A stretch of 64,000 bases of DNA from contig OY282378.1 of NCBI GenBank assembly GCA_958295835.1, positions 3,621,694-3,685,693 of the forward strand. The letters run 5' to 3'. The first letter of the stretch is position 1. Each line of letters begins with the position of its first letter. The DNA comes from an uncultured Gammaproteobacteria bacterium. Its GTDB lineage: Bacteria > Pseudomonadota > Gammaproteobacteria > HK1. The translations under genes were made by a program, and so were the position numbers. Below are positions 39,178-54,431 of the stretch, piece after piece. The notes under the pieces were generated by a model. It was not told the DNA's origin and did no database searches. It saw only the letters and a list, made by a program, of their open reading frames with translations.

Positions 39178-40584
39178 ATGCTGCGGATCTACAACACGCT
39201 GACTCGAACGAAGGAGGAATTCCGCCCCATCGAGCCCGGCTGCGTGCGGATGTACGTATGCGGCATGACCGTCTACGACTACTGCCATCTCGGCCACGCA
39301 AGGGTGCTGGTGGCGTTCGACGTGGTCGCCCGCTATCTGCGCAGCCTGGGCTACCGGGTGACGTACGTGCGCAACGTCACCGACATCGACGACAAGATCA
39401 TCGCCCGCGCCAATGAGAACGGCGAGGACTTCGGCGTGCTCACGCGACGCTTCATCGAGTACATGCACGAGGACTGCCGCGCCCTCGGCGTGCTGGAGCC
39501 GGATATGGAGCCGCGCGCGACCCACTACATCGAGCCCATCGTCTCGATGGTGGAGCGGTTGATCGAACGCGGGGCCGCCTACCGCGGCGCGAACGGGGAC
39601 GTCTACTACGACGTGAGCACGTTTCCCGCGTACGGGGCACTGTCGGATCGAAAGATCGAGGACCTGCGCAGCGGCGCCCGGGTCGAGATCGACGAGGCGA
39701 AGGACGATCCCCTCGACTTCGTGCTGTGGAAGTCGTCGAAGCCCGGCGAGCCGAGCTGGGGATCACCGTGGGGTCCGGGGCGGCCCGGCTGGCACATCGA
39801 GTGCTCGGCGATGTCCACGGTGTGTCTGGGACACCACTTCGACATCCACGGCGGAGGCATGGACTTGCAGTTTCCCCATCACGAGAACGAAATCGCCCAG
39901 AGCGAGGCCGCCACCGGCGGCAAGTTCGTGAACGTGTGGATGCATAACGGCTTCGTGCGCATCGACGACGAGAAGATGTCGAAGTCGCTCGGCAACTTCT
40001 TCACGCTCCGCGGCGTGCTGGAGCGCTTTCCGGCCGAGACGGTGCGCTGCTTCCTGCTGTCGAGCCATTACCGCAGCCCGCTCAACTACTCGGAGGATCA
40101 TCTGCGGCAGACCGACTCCTCGCTCCGGCGCCTGTATACCGCGCTGCGCGGGCTCGATGGACCCGCGGTCGATCCCGACCGGGACTGGCTCGAGCGCTTT
40201 CGAGCGGCGATGGACGACGACTTCAACACCCCGGAAGCGATCTCGGTGCTCTTCGACCTTGCCCGTGAGACCAACCGAGCGCGCGAATCGGACCCGGATC
40301 GGGCGCGCGAGCTGGCCGGCACGCTACGCGCGCTGGGAGCGGTGCTCGGTCTTCTGGACGCCGACCCGGACGCCTGGTTGCGCGGCGAGCTCGCCGGCGA
40401 CGGCCCGGACGACGGCGAGATCGAGGCGATGATCGCGAAACGGACCGAGGCGAGGACCCGCAAGGACTGGGCCGAGGCGGATCGCCTGCGCGACGCGCTG
40501 ACCGCCGCGGGAATCGTTCTCGAGGACGGAGCGCGGGGCACGGTGTGGCGGCGTGCCCGCCCGCAAGTTTCTCCTCGGCGTTGA
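39178..40584 (+). CDS. cysS: Cysteinyl-tRNA synthetase
   Basis: 468 residues from ATG 39178. Class I motifs: [11 protein letters not shown] (HIGH-type HLGH) at ~35-45 and [10 protein letters not shown] near 268; zinc ligands in [18 protein letters not shown] and [11 protein letters not shown]. The C-terminal anticodon-binding helix bundle is complete. It charges tRNA-Cys. The N-terminus [15 protein letters not shown] matches the family start. Confidence 0.97.
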   Translation: MLRIYNTLTRTKEEFRPIEPGCVRMYVCGMTVYDYCHLGHARVLVAFDVVARYLRSLGYRVTYVRNVTDIDDKIIARANENGEDFGVLTRRFIEYMHEDCRALGVLEPDMEPRATHYIEPIVSMVERLIERGAAYRGANGDVYYDVSTFPAYGALSDRKIEDLRSGARVEIDEAKDDPLDFVLWKSSKPGEPSWGSPWGPGRPGWHIECSAMSTVCLGHHFDIHGGGMDLQFPHHENEIAQSEAATGGKFVNVWMHNGFVRIDDEKMSKSLGNFFTLRGVLERFPAETVRCFLLSSHYRSPLNYSEDHLRQTDSSLRRLYTALRGLDGPAVDPDRDWLERFRAAMDDDFNTPEAISVLFDLARETNRARESDPDRARELAGTLRALGAVLGLLDADPDAWLRGELAGDGPDDGEIEAMIAKRTEARTRKDWAEADRLRDALTAAGIVLEDGARGTVWRRARPQVSPRR

Positions 40585-40639
40585 TCTTCCTCGACATCGC
40601 TGGCGTATCATCGGCATCCGATCGGTGGAGGAGGGTGCG

Positions 40640-41368
40640 ATGCGAACGCTTGTCGTCATGACCACGCTGCTGCTTTGCGCGGGGCTTCAGCTTCCCGCGC
40701 ACGCGGCCGGAGATGTCCCGTCGGCGCTCTCCGCACGGCTGGAGGTGCTGGCCCCGGGCATGCAGCCGGATCACGTCGTCGAGACACCGCTGGACGGGGT
40801 GTACGAGGTCCGGTTCGGCTCCATCATCGTCTACCTCTCGGCGGACGGACGGTACATGCTGCGCGGAGACCTCATGGACCTCGATGCGCGGCGCAACTTC
40901 ACCGAGGAGTCGCGCCGATCCGTGCGCGCGGACACCATCGGCGCGATCGGTGAAGGGAGCATGATCGTCTTCGCGCCGGATGCGGTGAAGCACACCGTCA
41001 CCGTCTTCACCGACGTCGACTGCCCGTACTGTGCGCAGATGCACCAGCAGATGGCCGACTACAACCGGCTCGGCATCAAGATCCGGTACGCCGCTTTCCC
41101 GCGGGCCGGAGTCGGGTCTCCCACCTTCGACACGATGGTGTCGGTATGGTGCGCGGCGGACCAGCAGGAAGCGATGACCGACGCGAAGGCCGGAATCGAG
41201 ATCGAGACGGCCCGCTGCGACCATCCGGTGCGCGAGCACTACGAGATCGGTCAGGCGATCGGAGTGACCGGGACACCGGCCATCGTCCTGGAATCCGGCG
41301 AGATCGTGCCGGGGTACGTTGCGCCGCGGGAGCTCGCTCGTAACCTCGACGAACGCGGATCGGGCTGA
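40640..41368 (+). CDS. dsbC: Thiol:disulfide interchange protein DsbC
   Basis: 242 residues from ATG 40640 behind GGAGGAGGG. Signal peptide 1-23 (LLLCAGLQLPAHA). The N-terminal dimerisation domain (~25-85) precedes a thioredoxin fold with active site CPYC at 128-131 (DVDCPYCAQMH), a variant of the usual CGYC, and the cis-Pro region VTGTPAIVL. A second Cys pair (SVWCAAD, ARCDHP) matches the structural disulfide of DsbC. It isomerises disulfides in the periplasm. Confidence 0.92.
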   Translation: MRTLVVMTTLLLCAGLQLPAHAAGDVPSALSARLEVLAPGMQPDHVVETPLDGVYEVRFGSIIVYLSADGRYMLRGDLMDLDARRNFTEESRRSVRADTIGAIGEGSMIVFAPDAVKHTVTVFTDVDCPYCAQMHQQMADYNRLGIKIRYAAFPRAGVGSPTFDTMVSVWCAADQQEAMTDAKAGIEIETARCDHPVREHYEIGQAIGVTGTPAIVLESGEIVPGYVAPRELARNLDERGSG

Positions 41369-41387
41369 GCACCGCCGGAGGCCCGGC

Positions 41388-41543
41388 GTGCGCGTCGTCT
41401 ACATCCTCGCCGCGCTCGTCGTGGTGCTCGGCTGGCTGTCGTTCGAGATGCGCGGGCGCAACCGCGACGTGTCGCAGGTGCTCCTCACCTTCGCGGTCCT
41501 CGCCGCGGTCGCGTTGGCGGCGGCGGCCCTCGGTCTGTATTGA
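41388..41543 (+). CDS. Small membrane protein, hypothetical
   Basis: 51 residues from GTG 41388 with GGAGG seven bases upstream, 19 bp after dsbC. Two hydrophobic helices (VVYILAALVVVLGWLSFE and VLLTFAVLAAVALAAAALGLY) flank a basic loop. It is likely translated with dsbC. No family recognised. Confidence 0.55.
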   Translation: MRVVYILAALVVVLGWLSFEMRGRNRDVSQVLLTFAVLAAVALAAAALGLY

Positions 41544-41573
41544 CGGGATTGCGTCCCGGGCGCATCCGCCCGC

Positions 41574-43055
41574 TCATGGCGGGGGGCGGTCGGACGGCGG
41601 ATGCGCCGGAGCATGAAGGTTGGCCGCCGTGCTCGTCGGAGGCGGGACGCGCGCGATGCGGAGCAGGTTCGTCGTCCCCGAGATCCCGAACGGCATTCCG
41701 GCCATGACGACGAGCCGGTCGCCGACGTTCGCGAATCCCTCGGCGACCGCGGTACGGCACGCCTGTTCGACCATCTCCTCGACGTGGTCCACGTCGTCGC
41801 TCAGGACGGAGTGAAGGCCCCACACCAGGGCGAGGCGGCGTGCGGTGCTCATGTGGGGGGTCAGGCTCAGGATCGGCGAGTTCGGGCGCTCGCGGGCCGC
41901 GCGCAGACTGCTCGATCCGGAGTTGGTGTAGGTCACCGCGGCGGTCACCGACAGGGTCTGCACGATGCGCCGCATCGCATCGGAGATCGCATCGGCCGCG
42001 GTCGGCTTCGGCGAAGTGAGCGCCGCGCCAATCTGCTCCCGATAATGCGGGTCGCGCTCAACCTGCGCGACGATTCGATGCATGATGTCGACGGCCTCGA
42101 CCGGGTAGCGCCCCACCGCGGTTTCTCCCGAGAGCATGACCGCGTCGGCGCCGTCGTAGATGGCGGTCGCGACGTCGGAGGCCTCGGCGCGGGTCGGCAC
42201 CGGCGAGGAGATCATCGACTCGAGCATCTGGGTCGCCACGATCACGGGCTTGCCCGCACTGCGGCAGGCACGCACGATCCGGCGCGAGATGCTCGGGACG
42301 TCCTCGGGCGGAAGCTCCACCCCGAGATCCCCGCGCGCGACCATGATCGCGTCGGACAGCTCGATGATCTCGTCGAGCCGTTCGACCGCGGAGGGCTTCT
42401 CCAGCTTCGTCACCAGGCCGGCGCGACCCGAGATCGCTTCCCGCAGCATGAGGACGTCGCGCGGGCGCTGGACGAAGGACGCCGCCACCCAGTCCACGCC
42501 CAGCTCCATCCCCAGCACGAGGTCCTTGCGGTCCTTGTCCGTCAGCGGGGAGATGGGAAGCACCGCGTCGGGGATGTTGACCCCCTTGTGGTCCGATATC
42601 TCGCCGCCGATCCTGATCCGGGTGCCGGCAAAGTTCGCGCCGCAGGTTTCGACTTCGAGCCTGACCTTGCCGTCGTCGACGAGGAGGTCCGTCCCCGGCT
42701 TCAGCGCGGCGAAGACCTCCGGATGGGGAAGCGCGACCCGTTCCGGGCTGCCGGGAGCCGGGTCGAGGTCGAAGAGGAACGAGCCGCCTTCTTCGAGCAT
42801 CGCGCTGCCGCCCGCCAGCTCCCCGATCCGAAGCTTCGGCCCTTGCAGGTCGAGCAGCACCCCGATGGGGCGCCCGGTCGCCGACTCGATCTCGCGGATC
42901 GCCTCGAAGCGCCGGCGGTGGCCGTCGTGGTCGCCGTGGCTGAAGTTCAGCCGGAACACGTCGACCCCGGCCGCGAACAGCGCCCGGATCGTCTCCGGCG
43001 CCGACGTCGCGGGGCCGAGGGTGGCGATGATCTTGGCGAAACGGTGTCGTCGCAT
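41574..43055 (-). CDS. pyk: Pyruvate kinase
   Basis: 493 residues from ATG 43055. Motifs: KIIATLGPATS, FRLNFSHGDHDGH, LLDLQGPKLRIGE, VTKLEKPSAVERLDEII with the catalytic Lys, MVARGDLGVELP (metal Glu/Asp region), and DAVMLSGETAVGRYP. The C-terminal allosteric domain ends with a Pro/Ala-rich extension of about 20 residues. It makes pyruvate and ATP from PEP. Confidence 0.96.
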   Translation of the reverse strand: MRRHRFAKIIATLGPATSAPETIRALFAAGVDVFRLNFSHGDHDGHRRRFEAIREIESATGRPIGVLLDLQGPKLRIGELAGGSAMLEEGGSFLFDLDPAPGSPERVALPHPEVFAALKPGTDLLVDDGKVRLEVETCGANFAGTRIRIGGEISDHKGVNIPDAVLPISPLTDKDRKDLVLGMELGVDWVAASFVQRPRDVLMLREAISGRAGLVTKLEKPSAVERLDEIIELSDAIMVARGDLGVELPPEDVPSISRRIVRACRSAGKPVIVATQMLESMISSPVPTRAEASDVATAIYDGADAVMLSGETAVGRYPVEAVDIMHRIVAQVERDPHYREQIGAALTSPKPTAADAISDAMRRIVQTLSVTAAVTYTNSGSSSLRAARERPNSPILSLTPHMSTARRLALVWGLHSVLSDDVDHVEEMVEQACRTAVAEGFANVGDRLVVMAGMPFGISGTTNLLRIARVPPPTSTAANLHAPAHPPSDRPPP

Positions 43056-43355
43056 CAGGGAGCTTGCCGCCGTCGGATCGGCGAACGGTGTGCCTCCGGT
43101 ACTCGATGGCCAATACTACTACGCGGCTCGTGTCGCCATTGTCGCCATGCAGCCCGTACGAGATTCGACCATGATCCGCTCGCTTTCCGGCTCACTCCGG
43201 ACCATGTGGCCAGCCCTGGCCGCGACCGAAAAGAATCGCCGACCGCTACGGATCGCGCTCCGGCCGGCGCCCGAACACCACAATCCGTTCCTGCGTTACG
43301 ATGGCCCCCGATCCGAAGGCGGCCGGATGCCGCATGGGAAGGGAGGTAGAGATCG
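43056..43355. other. Divergent intergenic region pyk / xdhC
   Basis: 300 bp between divergently oriented genes. It should hold both promoters, but no box pair convincing enough to mark was found. No ORF of a known family. Confidence 0.5.
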
Positions 43356-43703
43356 ATGGCCGGATCCGAGCCGCACGTGAACGCACCCGCGTCCGATCCG
43401 CTGGCCACCGCCGAACGCTGGCGCGGGGAAGGGCGGGGCGTCGCGATCGCCACCGTGATCACGACCTGGGGATCGTCTCCCCGGCCGGTCGGGAGCCAGC
43501 TCGTGCTCGACGAGGACGGCCGCTTCGCCGGCTCGGTGTCCGGCGGGTGCATCGAGGGGGCGGTGATCGCGGAGGGCATCGAGGCGATCCGGGACGGGCG
43601 GCCCCGTGTCCTCGATTTCGGGGTCAGCGACGAGCAGGCATGGGAGGTCGGTCTGACCTGCGGAGGCAAGGTGCAGGTCTACGTCGAACGGGTCGAAGAG
43701 TGA
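43356..43703 (+). CDS. XdhC/CoxI-family protein, N-terminal-domain unit
   Basis: 115 residues from ATG 43356. It contains AIATVITTWGSSPRPVGSQL and the conserved GSVSGGCIEGAVIAEG, the hallmarks of the XdhC_CoxI domain, and ends after VYVERVEE. The Rossmann domain usually fused behind is encoded by a separate gene 242 bp downstream. XdhC proteins help insert sulfurated Mo cofactor into xanthine dehydrogenase-type enzymes. Confidence 0.85.
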   Translation: MAGSEPHVNAPASDPLATAERWRGEGRGVAIATVITTWGSSPRPVGSQLVLDEDGRFAGSVSGGCIEGAVIAEGIEAIRDGRPRVLDFGVSDEQAWEVGLTCGGKVQVYVERVEE

Positions 43704-43944
43704 GCCCGATCCGTGCGGACATGCTCCCGATGGTGACCCCGGACGCCGGGATTGGCATCACGCACGGCGCGGCCGAGTCCGTGCGCTACGCGGTGCCGGC
43801 GGAGACCCTCCCGCAGCGGATCCTGCCCTTTCACGCAGCCGCATCCACCCGCCGCAAGGTGTTGCCGGAGGCTCGGCCGGAACGAATCCTGCTCCATCCC
43901 GTGAGCGCGTTCGTTCGCCATGGCGCATCGCCGAGGTTTCCGCG

Positions 43945-44646
43945 ATGAAGCAATCGTTGCTGCATGACGTGCTCGAAGCACGGACCGGGAGGCGCCCGCT
44001 GGTGCTCGTCACGGAGCTGGACGACGGGCGCCAGTGGCTCATCGTCGAGGGGGGACCGCCGGCGCCCGGACTCGACGCGGAGGTGGCCGAGGCGGCGCAC
44101 GACGCCCTTCGCCGTGACCGCGGCGAGGTCGTGGAGAGCGCCGGCGTCCGGTACTTCCTGCACGTCATGAATCCGCCGCCGCGGCTGTTCGTGGTCGGGG
44201 CGGTCCACATCGCGCAGGCGCTGGTTCCGATGGCGGTGCTGCTGGGGTACGAGGTGACGGTGATCGATCCTCGGCGCGCGTTCGCCGGCGGCGAACGGTT
44301 CGCGGGGGTGAAGGTGATCACCGACTGGCCCGACGATGCGTTGAGCGCCGCAGGGCTCGACGCCCGCAGCGCCGTCGTGACGCTGACCCACGACCCCAAG
44401 CTCGACGACCCCGCGCTCCGCATGGCGCTCGCCTCGCCCGCGTTCTACGTCGGCAGCCTCGGCAGCCGGCGAACCCACGCGAAACGCATCGAACGGCTCA
44501 TCGGGGCGGGACTCGCGCGGGAGGCCCTCGCGAGGATCCATGCGCCGGTGGGGCTCGACATCGGCGCGGTGAGCGCGGCGGAGATCGCAACGTCGATCGC
44601 CGCGGAGCTGACCGCCGGCTTCCGTGCGCGGGAGGCCGTGGGGTGA
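43945..44646 (+). CDS. XdhC Rossmann-domain protein
   Basis: 233 residues from ATG 43945. RLFVVGAVHIAQALVPMA is the nucleotide-binding turn of the XdhC_C domain, followed by VTVIDPRRAFA, AVVTLTHDPKLDDPAL, FYVGSLGSRRTHAKRIE and IHAPVGLDIGAVSAAEIA, all diagnostic. The N-terminal ~80 residues carry an extra domain. With the preceding gene it forms the split version of XdhC found in CO dehydrogenase/Mo-hydroxylase maturation clusters. The 241 bp between the two genes contains no recognisable gene. Confidence 0.88.
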   Translation: MKQSLLHDVLEARTGRRPLVLVTELDDGRQWLIVEGGPPAPGLDAEVAEAAHDALRRDRGEVVESAGVRYFLHVMNPPPRLFVVGAVHIAQALVPMAVLLGYEVTVIDPRRAFAGGERFAGVKVITDWPDDALSAAGLDARSAVVTLTHDPKLDDPALRMALASPAFYVGSLGSRRTHAKRIERLIGAGLAREALARIHAPVGLDIGAVSAAEIATSIAAELTAGFRAREAVG

Positions 44647-44755
44647 GGAGCCTTGCGCCGGTCGGGCCGGGTATCAGCGCGGTGAGTGCGGCGGAGGTCC
44701 CAGCGTCGATCGCCGCCGAACCGACCGCCGATGTCCGCATGTGGGACGCCGCGTC

Positions 44756-46432
44756 GTGAAGTTCGGCCGGTTCGGTCTCGCGGACGCGGCCGGCATCGTG
44801 CTCGCGCACGGCATGAGGGTGGGCGGCCGGACGTTCAGGAAGGGCCGGGTGCTGAGCGCCGCGGACCTCGATCTCCTGGAACGGGAAGGGCTCGGCTCGG
44901 TCACCGGCGCGCGGATCGACGCGACCGACGTGGTGGAGGACGCGGCGGCCCTGGCCGCGGCGCGAGCGCTCGCCGGCCCCGGCGCGCGGGTCGGCGCGCC
45001 GTTCACCGGGCGCTGCAACGTGTTCGCGTCCGTTGACGGCCTCTTCCTGGTCCGCGCCCCGGACGTCGATCGCTTCAACGGAGCCGGGGAGGCCCTCACC
45101 GTCGCCACGTTGCCGGCGCCGCGGGCGGTCCGCGAGGGCGAGATGCTGGCGACGGTCAAGGTGATCCCGTTCGCGGTCTCCGGGGACGTGCTCGACCGCG
45201 CCCTCGCGGGCCTCGATCCGCAAGAGCCGGCTCTCCGGGTCGCGGCCTTCGAGCCGACCGCCGCCGCCATCATCCAGACCCGGCTTCCGCCGACGAAGGA
45301 GAGCGTGCTGGAGAAGACCTCGCGGGTGCTGCGCTCGCGCGTCGAGGCGTTGCGCGGCCGGGTGGTGGACGAGGTCCATTGCGACCACGACGCCGGCGCC
45401 GTGGCCCTCGCCGTCGGCCGCACCCTCGACGCGGGTGCGCGGCTCGTCATGATCGTGGGTGCTTCGGCCATCGTCGATCGCGGCGACGTCATCCCCGGCG
45501 GCGTCGTGGAGGCCGGCGGTGAGGTGCTGCATTTCGGGATGCCGGTGGACCCGGGCAACCTGCTCCTGCTCGCACGCTGCCGCGGGCGTCCGGTGCTGGG
45601 CCTGCCCGGATGCGCGCGCTCGCCGGCGCTGAACGGCCTCGACCAGGTACTCGAACGCCTCGCCGCCGGGCTCGAGGTGACCCCGCGCGACATCATGGCG
45701 ATGGGCGTCGGCGGGCTGTTGAAGGGGGCGACGGCGCGATCCGGGCCACACCGTGGCCCGCGGCCGCATCGCGATTCGCAGGAAGCGCGCCGCGACTCGC
45801 ACGGGAGCGGCGCACGCGAAGCCGGCCCGGCACGCGCCCCGAACGTCTCCGCGCTGGTGCCGGCTGCCGGGCGTTCGACGCGGATGGGGCCGGTCAACAA
45901 GCTCCTCGCGCCCTTCGATGGACGCGCAATGGTGCGCCACGTCGTCGAGCAGCTCACGGGTTCGAGCGTGCGGCCCATCGTCGTCGTCACCGGGCACGAG
46001 GCGGAGCGGGTGAGGGAGGCGCTCGACGGCGCCGGCGCGTCCTTCGTCCACAACCCGGCGTACCGGGAGGGTCTGAGCGGATCCATCCGCGCCGGCCTCG
46101 CAGCGCTGCCGGAGTCCGCCGAGGCGGCGCTCGTCTGCCTCGGAGACATGCCCCTGGTCACCCCGGAGCACGTCGAGCGGCTCGTGGCGGCGTTCGATCC
46201 GGACGAGGGGCGCGAGATATGCGTACCCGTCTTCGAGGGCAAGCGCGGCAACCCGGTGCTGTTCGCCCGGCGCTTCTTCGAGGAAATGGCGGCGGTGCGC
46301 GGCGATGTGGGCGCGCGCCATCTCATCGGCGAGTACGAGGAGTACGTCTGCGAGGTTGCGATGGACGATCGAGCCGTGCTCCTCGACGTCGATTCTCCGC
46401 AAGCACTGCGCGAGATCGAGGAGCAGCTCTGA
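44756..46432 (+). CDS. Molybdopterin-binding/MocA-like nucleotidyltransferase fusion
   Basis: 558 residues from GTG 44756, which begins MKFGRFGLADAAGIVLAHGM as in relatives; the longer frame from 44624 lacks support. Residues 1-~340 resemble the MoeA/MoaB-like molybdopterin-binding domain (IVGASAIVDRGDVIPGGV, VLGLPGCARSPALNGLD). After a basic linker, ~362-555 is an NTP transferase (LVPAAGRSTRMG, NKLLAPFDGRAMVRHVVE, VCLGDMPLVTPEHVERL, KRGNPVLFARRFFEEM) of the MobA/MocA type, which attaches CMP or GMP to the Mo cofactor. Located between XdhC and SufU-like genes, it fits Mo-hydroxylase cofactor maturation. No target enzyme is in the window. Confidence 0.85.
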   Translation: MKFGRFGLADAAGIVLAHGMRVGGRTFRKGRVLSAADLDLLEREGLGSVTGARIDATDVVEDAAALAAARALAGPGARVGAPFTGRCNVFASVDGLFLVRAPDVDRFNGAGEALTVATLPAPRAVREGEMLATVKVIPFAVSGDVLDRALAGLDPQEPALRVAAFEPTAAAIIQTRLPPTKESVLEKTSRVLRSRVEALRGRVVDEVHCDHDAGAVALAVGRTLDAGARLVMIVGASAIVDRGDVIPGGVVEAGGEVLHFGMPVDPGNLLLLARCRGRPVLGLPGCARSPALNGLDQVLERLAAGLEVTPRDIMAMGVGGLLKGATARSGPHRGPRPHRDSQEARRDSHGSGAREAGPARAPNVSALVPAAGRSTRMGPVNKLLAPFDGRAMVRHVVEQLTGSSVRPIVVVTGHEAERVREALDGAGASFVHNPAYREGLSGSIRAGLAALPESAEAALVCLGDMPLVTPEHVERLVAAFDPDEGREICVPVFEGKRGNPVLFARRFFEEMAAVRGDVGARHLIGEYEEYVCEVAMDDRAVLLDVDSPQALREIEEQL

Positions 46433-46857
46433 ACGACCTCTACCAGGACGCGATCATCGCAACGGCGCGCAGGCCGAGCGGGTGCGGCCGGCTCGCGTCG
46501 CCCGATGGATCCGCGACCATCGACAATCCGCTATGCGGCGATCGGGTGACCCTCGATGTCCGGCTTGGCACGACGGGGCGCATCGCGCGGGTCGGGCACG
46601 TGGTCAGGGGATGCCTGCTGTGTGAAGCTGCGATGGTCCTGATCGCCGAGCAGGCGCCACAACGGCGGATCGAGGATCTGTTGCGCGCCGAGGCCCGCGT
46701 GGATGCGGCGTTGAAGGCCGGGTCGCCGTTTCCGTGGCCGGAGCTCGAGATGTTTGCGTCGGTTCGGGAGGTGAAGAGCCGGCATCGGTGCGTCGGATTG
46801 CCGTTCGAAGCACTCGCCACGGTGCTTTGCGTGTGGGCCGGCAACGGCCCGGCTTGA
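46429..46857 (+). CDS. SufU/NifU-like iron-sulfur scaffold, probable CTG start
   Basis: 142 residues. The family normally begins MNDLY-D, and here the frame reads LNDLYQDAIIATARRP with codon CTG at 46429 and a GAGGAG ribosome site just upstream; no ATG, GTG or TTG fits. The CTG overlaps the preceding stop (CTGA). Scaffold cysteines are in NPLCGDRVTL (Cys36), RGCLLCEAAM (Cys62, with an additional Cys65) and RHRCVGLPFEAL (Cys121). It probably assembles Fe-S clusters, here likely for the Mo enzyme served by the upstream genes. Confidence 0.8.
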   Translation: MNDLYQDAIIATARRPSGCGRLASPDGSATIDNPLCGDRVTLDVRLGTTGRIARVGHVVRGCLLCEAAMVLIAEQAPQRRIEDLLRAEARVDAALKAGSPFPWPELEMFASVREVKSRHRCVGLPFEALATVLCVWAGNGPA

Positions 46858-46989
46858 GCCGGAGACTCCACGGACGAGGGCCGCAGGGAGGCGATGCGAC
46901 GTGGTGGAGACGTGGAGGGCGTTGAAATCGCCGCGAGGGCGTATGGGACGTGTGAAGGTGTACGAAGGCGGCCCCGCCGGTGCGACACG

Positions 46990-49946
<2,957 letters not shown>

Positions 49947-49978
49947 CGAATGCGCCGTTCCCGGATGGGCGCCCGGCG

Positions 49979-50989
49979 TCAGTAGCTGCGACTGGTGGTG
50001 AACTCGGCGAGACCGGCAAGGGCATCGCGGTAGGGTGAGCTCGGGATCGCACTGAGCGCCTCGCCCGCGAGAGCCACCTCGTTTGCAGCAAGTCGGGCAG
50101 TGTAGGCGATGGATCCGGCGGATTCAACGACTGCGATGACCTCGTCGATGGCGTCCAGCCCCCTGGTCCTGATGGCGTCTTGCAGGATCCGGGTGTTGCG
50201 CCCTCTACTCTCCCGGATGGCATGGATGAGAGGCAGCGTCGGCTTGCCTTCCGCGAGATCGTCTCCCACGTTCTTGCCGATCTCCCCGGTCCGGCCCCGG
50301 TAGTCGAGGACGTCGTCGACGAGCTGGTACGCGATACCGAGATGGCGGCCGAATCGCGCCATCGCGTCTTCTTGCTGCGGTGGGGCGTTCGCACAAACCG
50401 CACCGAGCCGGGCCGCGGCCTCGAACAGCATCGCGGTCTTGCGATGGATGACCTCGAGATAGCTCGCTTCGGTGGTGTCCGGATCCTGGCGATTGAGAAG
50501 CTGGAGCACCTCTCCGTCGGCGATCTCGCGCGTGGTCCGGGCCATGATCCGCATGACCTGCATGTCGCCGAACGCCACCATCATCTGAAACGCGCGCGAG
50601 TAGAGCGAGTCTCCGACCAGCACCGCCGCCTCGTTGCCGAACAGGGCGTTTGCGGTGCGGCGCCCGCGCCTGAGCTGCGAGTCGTCAACCACGTCGTCGT
50701 GGAGCAGGGTCGCGGTATGGATGAACTCGACGATCACCGCGAGCTCGATGTGCCGGTCCCCGTGGTGACGCAGCGCACGGGCGGCGAGCAGCGCCAGCAA
50801 TGGCCGCACCCGCTTGCCGCCGCCGATGATGATGTGCTCGGCGATCCGGTTCACGAGGACGACGTCGGACGTGAGGCGTGCTCGAATGGTGCGATTGACG
50901 GCCGCGAGATCGTCGCCGACGAAGGCCTGAATCGAGGCGAGGTCGGCAAGCACTGGCGTCGGCGCGGCGGCAGCCTTGGTCGGCGTCAT
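49979..50989 (-). CDS. ispB: Octaprenyl-diphosphate synthase-type polyprenyl synthetase
   Basis: 336 residues from ATG 50989 ([17 protein letters not shown]). First Asp-rich motif [18 protein letters not shown], second [12 protein letters not shown], with [18 protein letters not shown] and [17 protein letters not shown] as in long-chain prenyl synthases. It builds the ubiquinone side chain. It diverges from rplU, the usual arrangement in gammaproteobacteria. Confidence 0.92.
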   Translation of the reverse strand: MTPTKAAAAPTPVLADLASIQAFVGDDLAAVNRTIRARLTSDVVLVNRIAEHIIIGGGKRVRPLLALLAARALRHHGDRHIELAVIVEFIHTATLLHDDVVDDSQLRRGRRTANALFGNEAAVLVGDSLYSRAFQMMVAFGDMQVMRIMARTTREIADGEVLQLLNRQDPDTTEASYLEVIHRKTAMLFEAAARLGAVCANAPPQQEDAMARFGRHLGIAYQLVDDVLDYRGRTGEIGKNVGDDLAEGKPTLPLIHAIRESRGRNTRILQDAIRTRGLDAIDEVIAVVESAGSIAYTARLAANEVALAGEALSAIPSSPYRDALAGLAEFTTSRSY

Positions 50990-51181
50990 GGGTAACGGCG
51001 AGAGCGGTGTCAAGCCGAGTATATCCTCGCCGGGGCGGTTTGGTCCGGGCGCAAGCTCCTGCGCGTGCCGGAGCCCCTCATGTCCCCCTGCCGCCGCGCC
51101 ACGATAGCCTGTACAGGCGACGACGTCGCCGTCTCGCGACGGATCGGGTCGGCCGACGACGCAACCGGGATCGCAAGCCCG

Positions 51182-51211
51182 TTGTATCCCACCGCCCGGA
51201 AAACTTACAAT
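51182..51211 (+). promoter_or_regulatory. Promoter of rplU-rpmA
   Basis: TTGTAT (51182-51187) and TACAAT (51206-51211) are 18 bp apart, a good sigma-70 pair in otherwise GC-rich sequence. Transcription would start near 51218, leaving a ~40-nt leader before rplU. Confidence 0.7.
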
Positions 51212-51258
51212 TCGCGCCCGTCGGCGGCCTGCGCCGCGTCCGGAACGGAGCAGAATCA

Positions 51259-51573
51259 ATGTATGCGGTGATCGCGTCGGGCGGCAAGCAGTACCGCGTC
51301 GAGCAGGGCGACCGCCTGCGGGTGGAGCGGCTCGACGCCGAAGAAGGGGCCGAGATCGAGCTCGATCGGGTGCTCCTTGTCGGCGACGGTGACCAGGTCA
51401 CCGTCGGCACACCGGTCGTTGAAGGCAGCAAGGTGGCGGCGACCGTCAAGGGTCACGGGCGGCACAGGAAAATCCGGGTGGTGAAGTTCAAGCGGCGGAA
51501 GAACTACCTTCGCCGGCACGGGCACCGGCAGAGCTTCACCGAGCTCGAGATCAAGTCAATCACGGCGGGCTGA
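51259..51573 (+). CDS. rplU: 50S ribosomal protein bL21
   Basis: 104 residues from ATG 51259: [18 protein letters not shown], and the C-terminal [16 protein letters not shown] with ITAG, both universal for bL21. It binds 23S rRNA in the large subunit. rpmA follows after 40 bp. Confidence 0.97.
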   Translation: MYAVIASGGKQYRVEQGDRLRVERLDAEEGAEIELDRVLLVGDGDQVTVGTPVVEGSKVAATVKGHGRHRKIRVVKFKRRKNYLRRHGHRQSFTELEIKSITAG

Positions 51574-51613
51574 CCGGAGACCTTTCACCGGCCAACGAGG
51601 TGAGGGCGCGACG

Positions 51614-54070
<2,457 letters not shown>

Positions 54071-54120
54071 GCGAGCACGGGCCTGCCTGCGGGGGCGGAG
54101 TGGCCGGCCGCGGAGCAGGC

Positions 54121-54390
54121 TCAGGCCGTGCGCATGGCTTTCAACCTGGCGTTCAGCCGGCTCTTGTGCCGTGCCGCCTTGTTCTTGTGGATGAGGCCCT
54201 TGCTGGCGGCGCCGTCGAGGACGGGTCCCGCCCGCTCCAACGCCGTGCTTGCCGCCTCGGCGTCGCCGGCGTTCAGCGCCCGCACCACGCGTTTGACGCT
54301 GGTGCGCATTCTGGATCGCAAGCTGGCATTATGAGCGCGCCTGCGCTCCGCCTGCCGTGTACGCTTTCTTGCCTGGGCAGAGTTCGCCAC
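54121..54390 (-). CDS. rpsT: 30S ribosomal protein bS20
   Basis: 89 residues from GTG 54390, chosen because bS20 proteins begin MANSAQARKR and GAGGGTC precedes this codon. The basic sequence RRRAHNASLRSRMRTSVKR and GLIHKNKAARHKSRLNARLK are characteristic. It binds 16S rRNA. A strong promoter lies at 54432-54460. Confidence 0.95.
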   Translation of the reverse strand: MANSAQARKRTRQAERRRAHNASLRSRMRTSVKRVVRALNAGDAEAASTALERAGPVLDGAASKGLIHKNKAARHKSRLNARLKAMRTA

Positions 54391-54431
54391 CGCTTCGACC
54401 CTCCTGGCCGAGCCCTCGGGTGCAAGGGGCA

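Noticed and set aside
44498-46402. 634-codon minus frame opposite the molybdopterin/MocA fusion
   Set aside because: Low-complexity antisense shadow; the plus strand encodes clear conserved motifs throughout.
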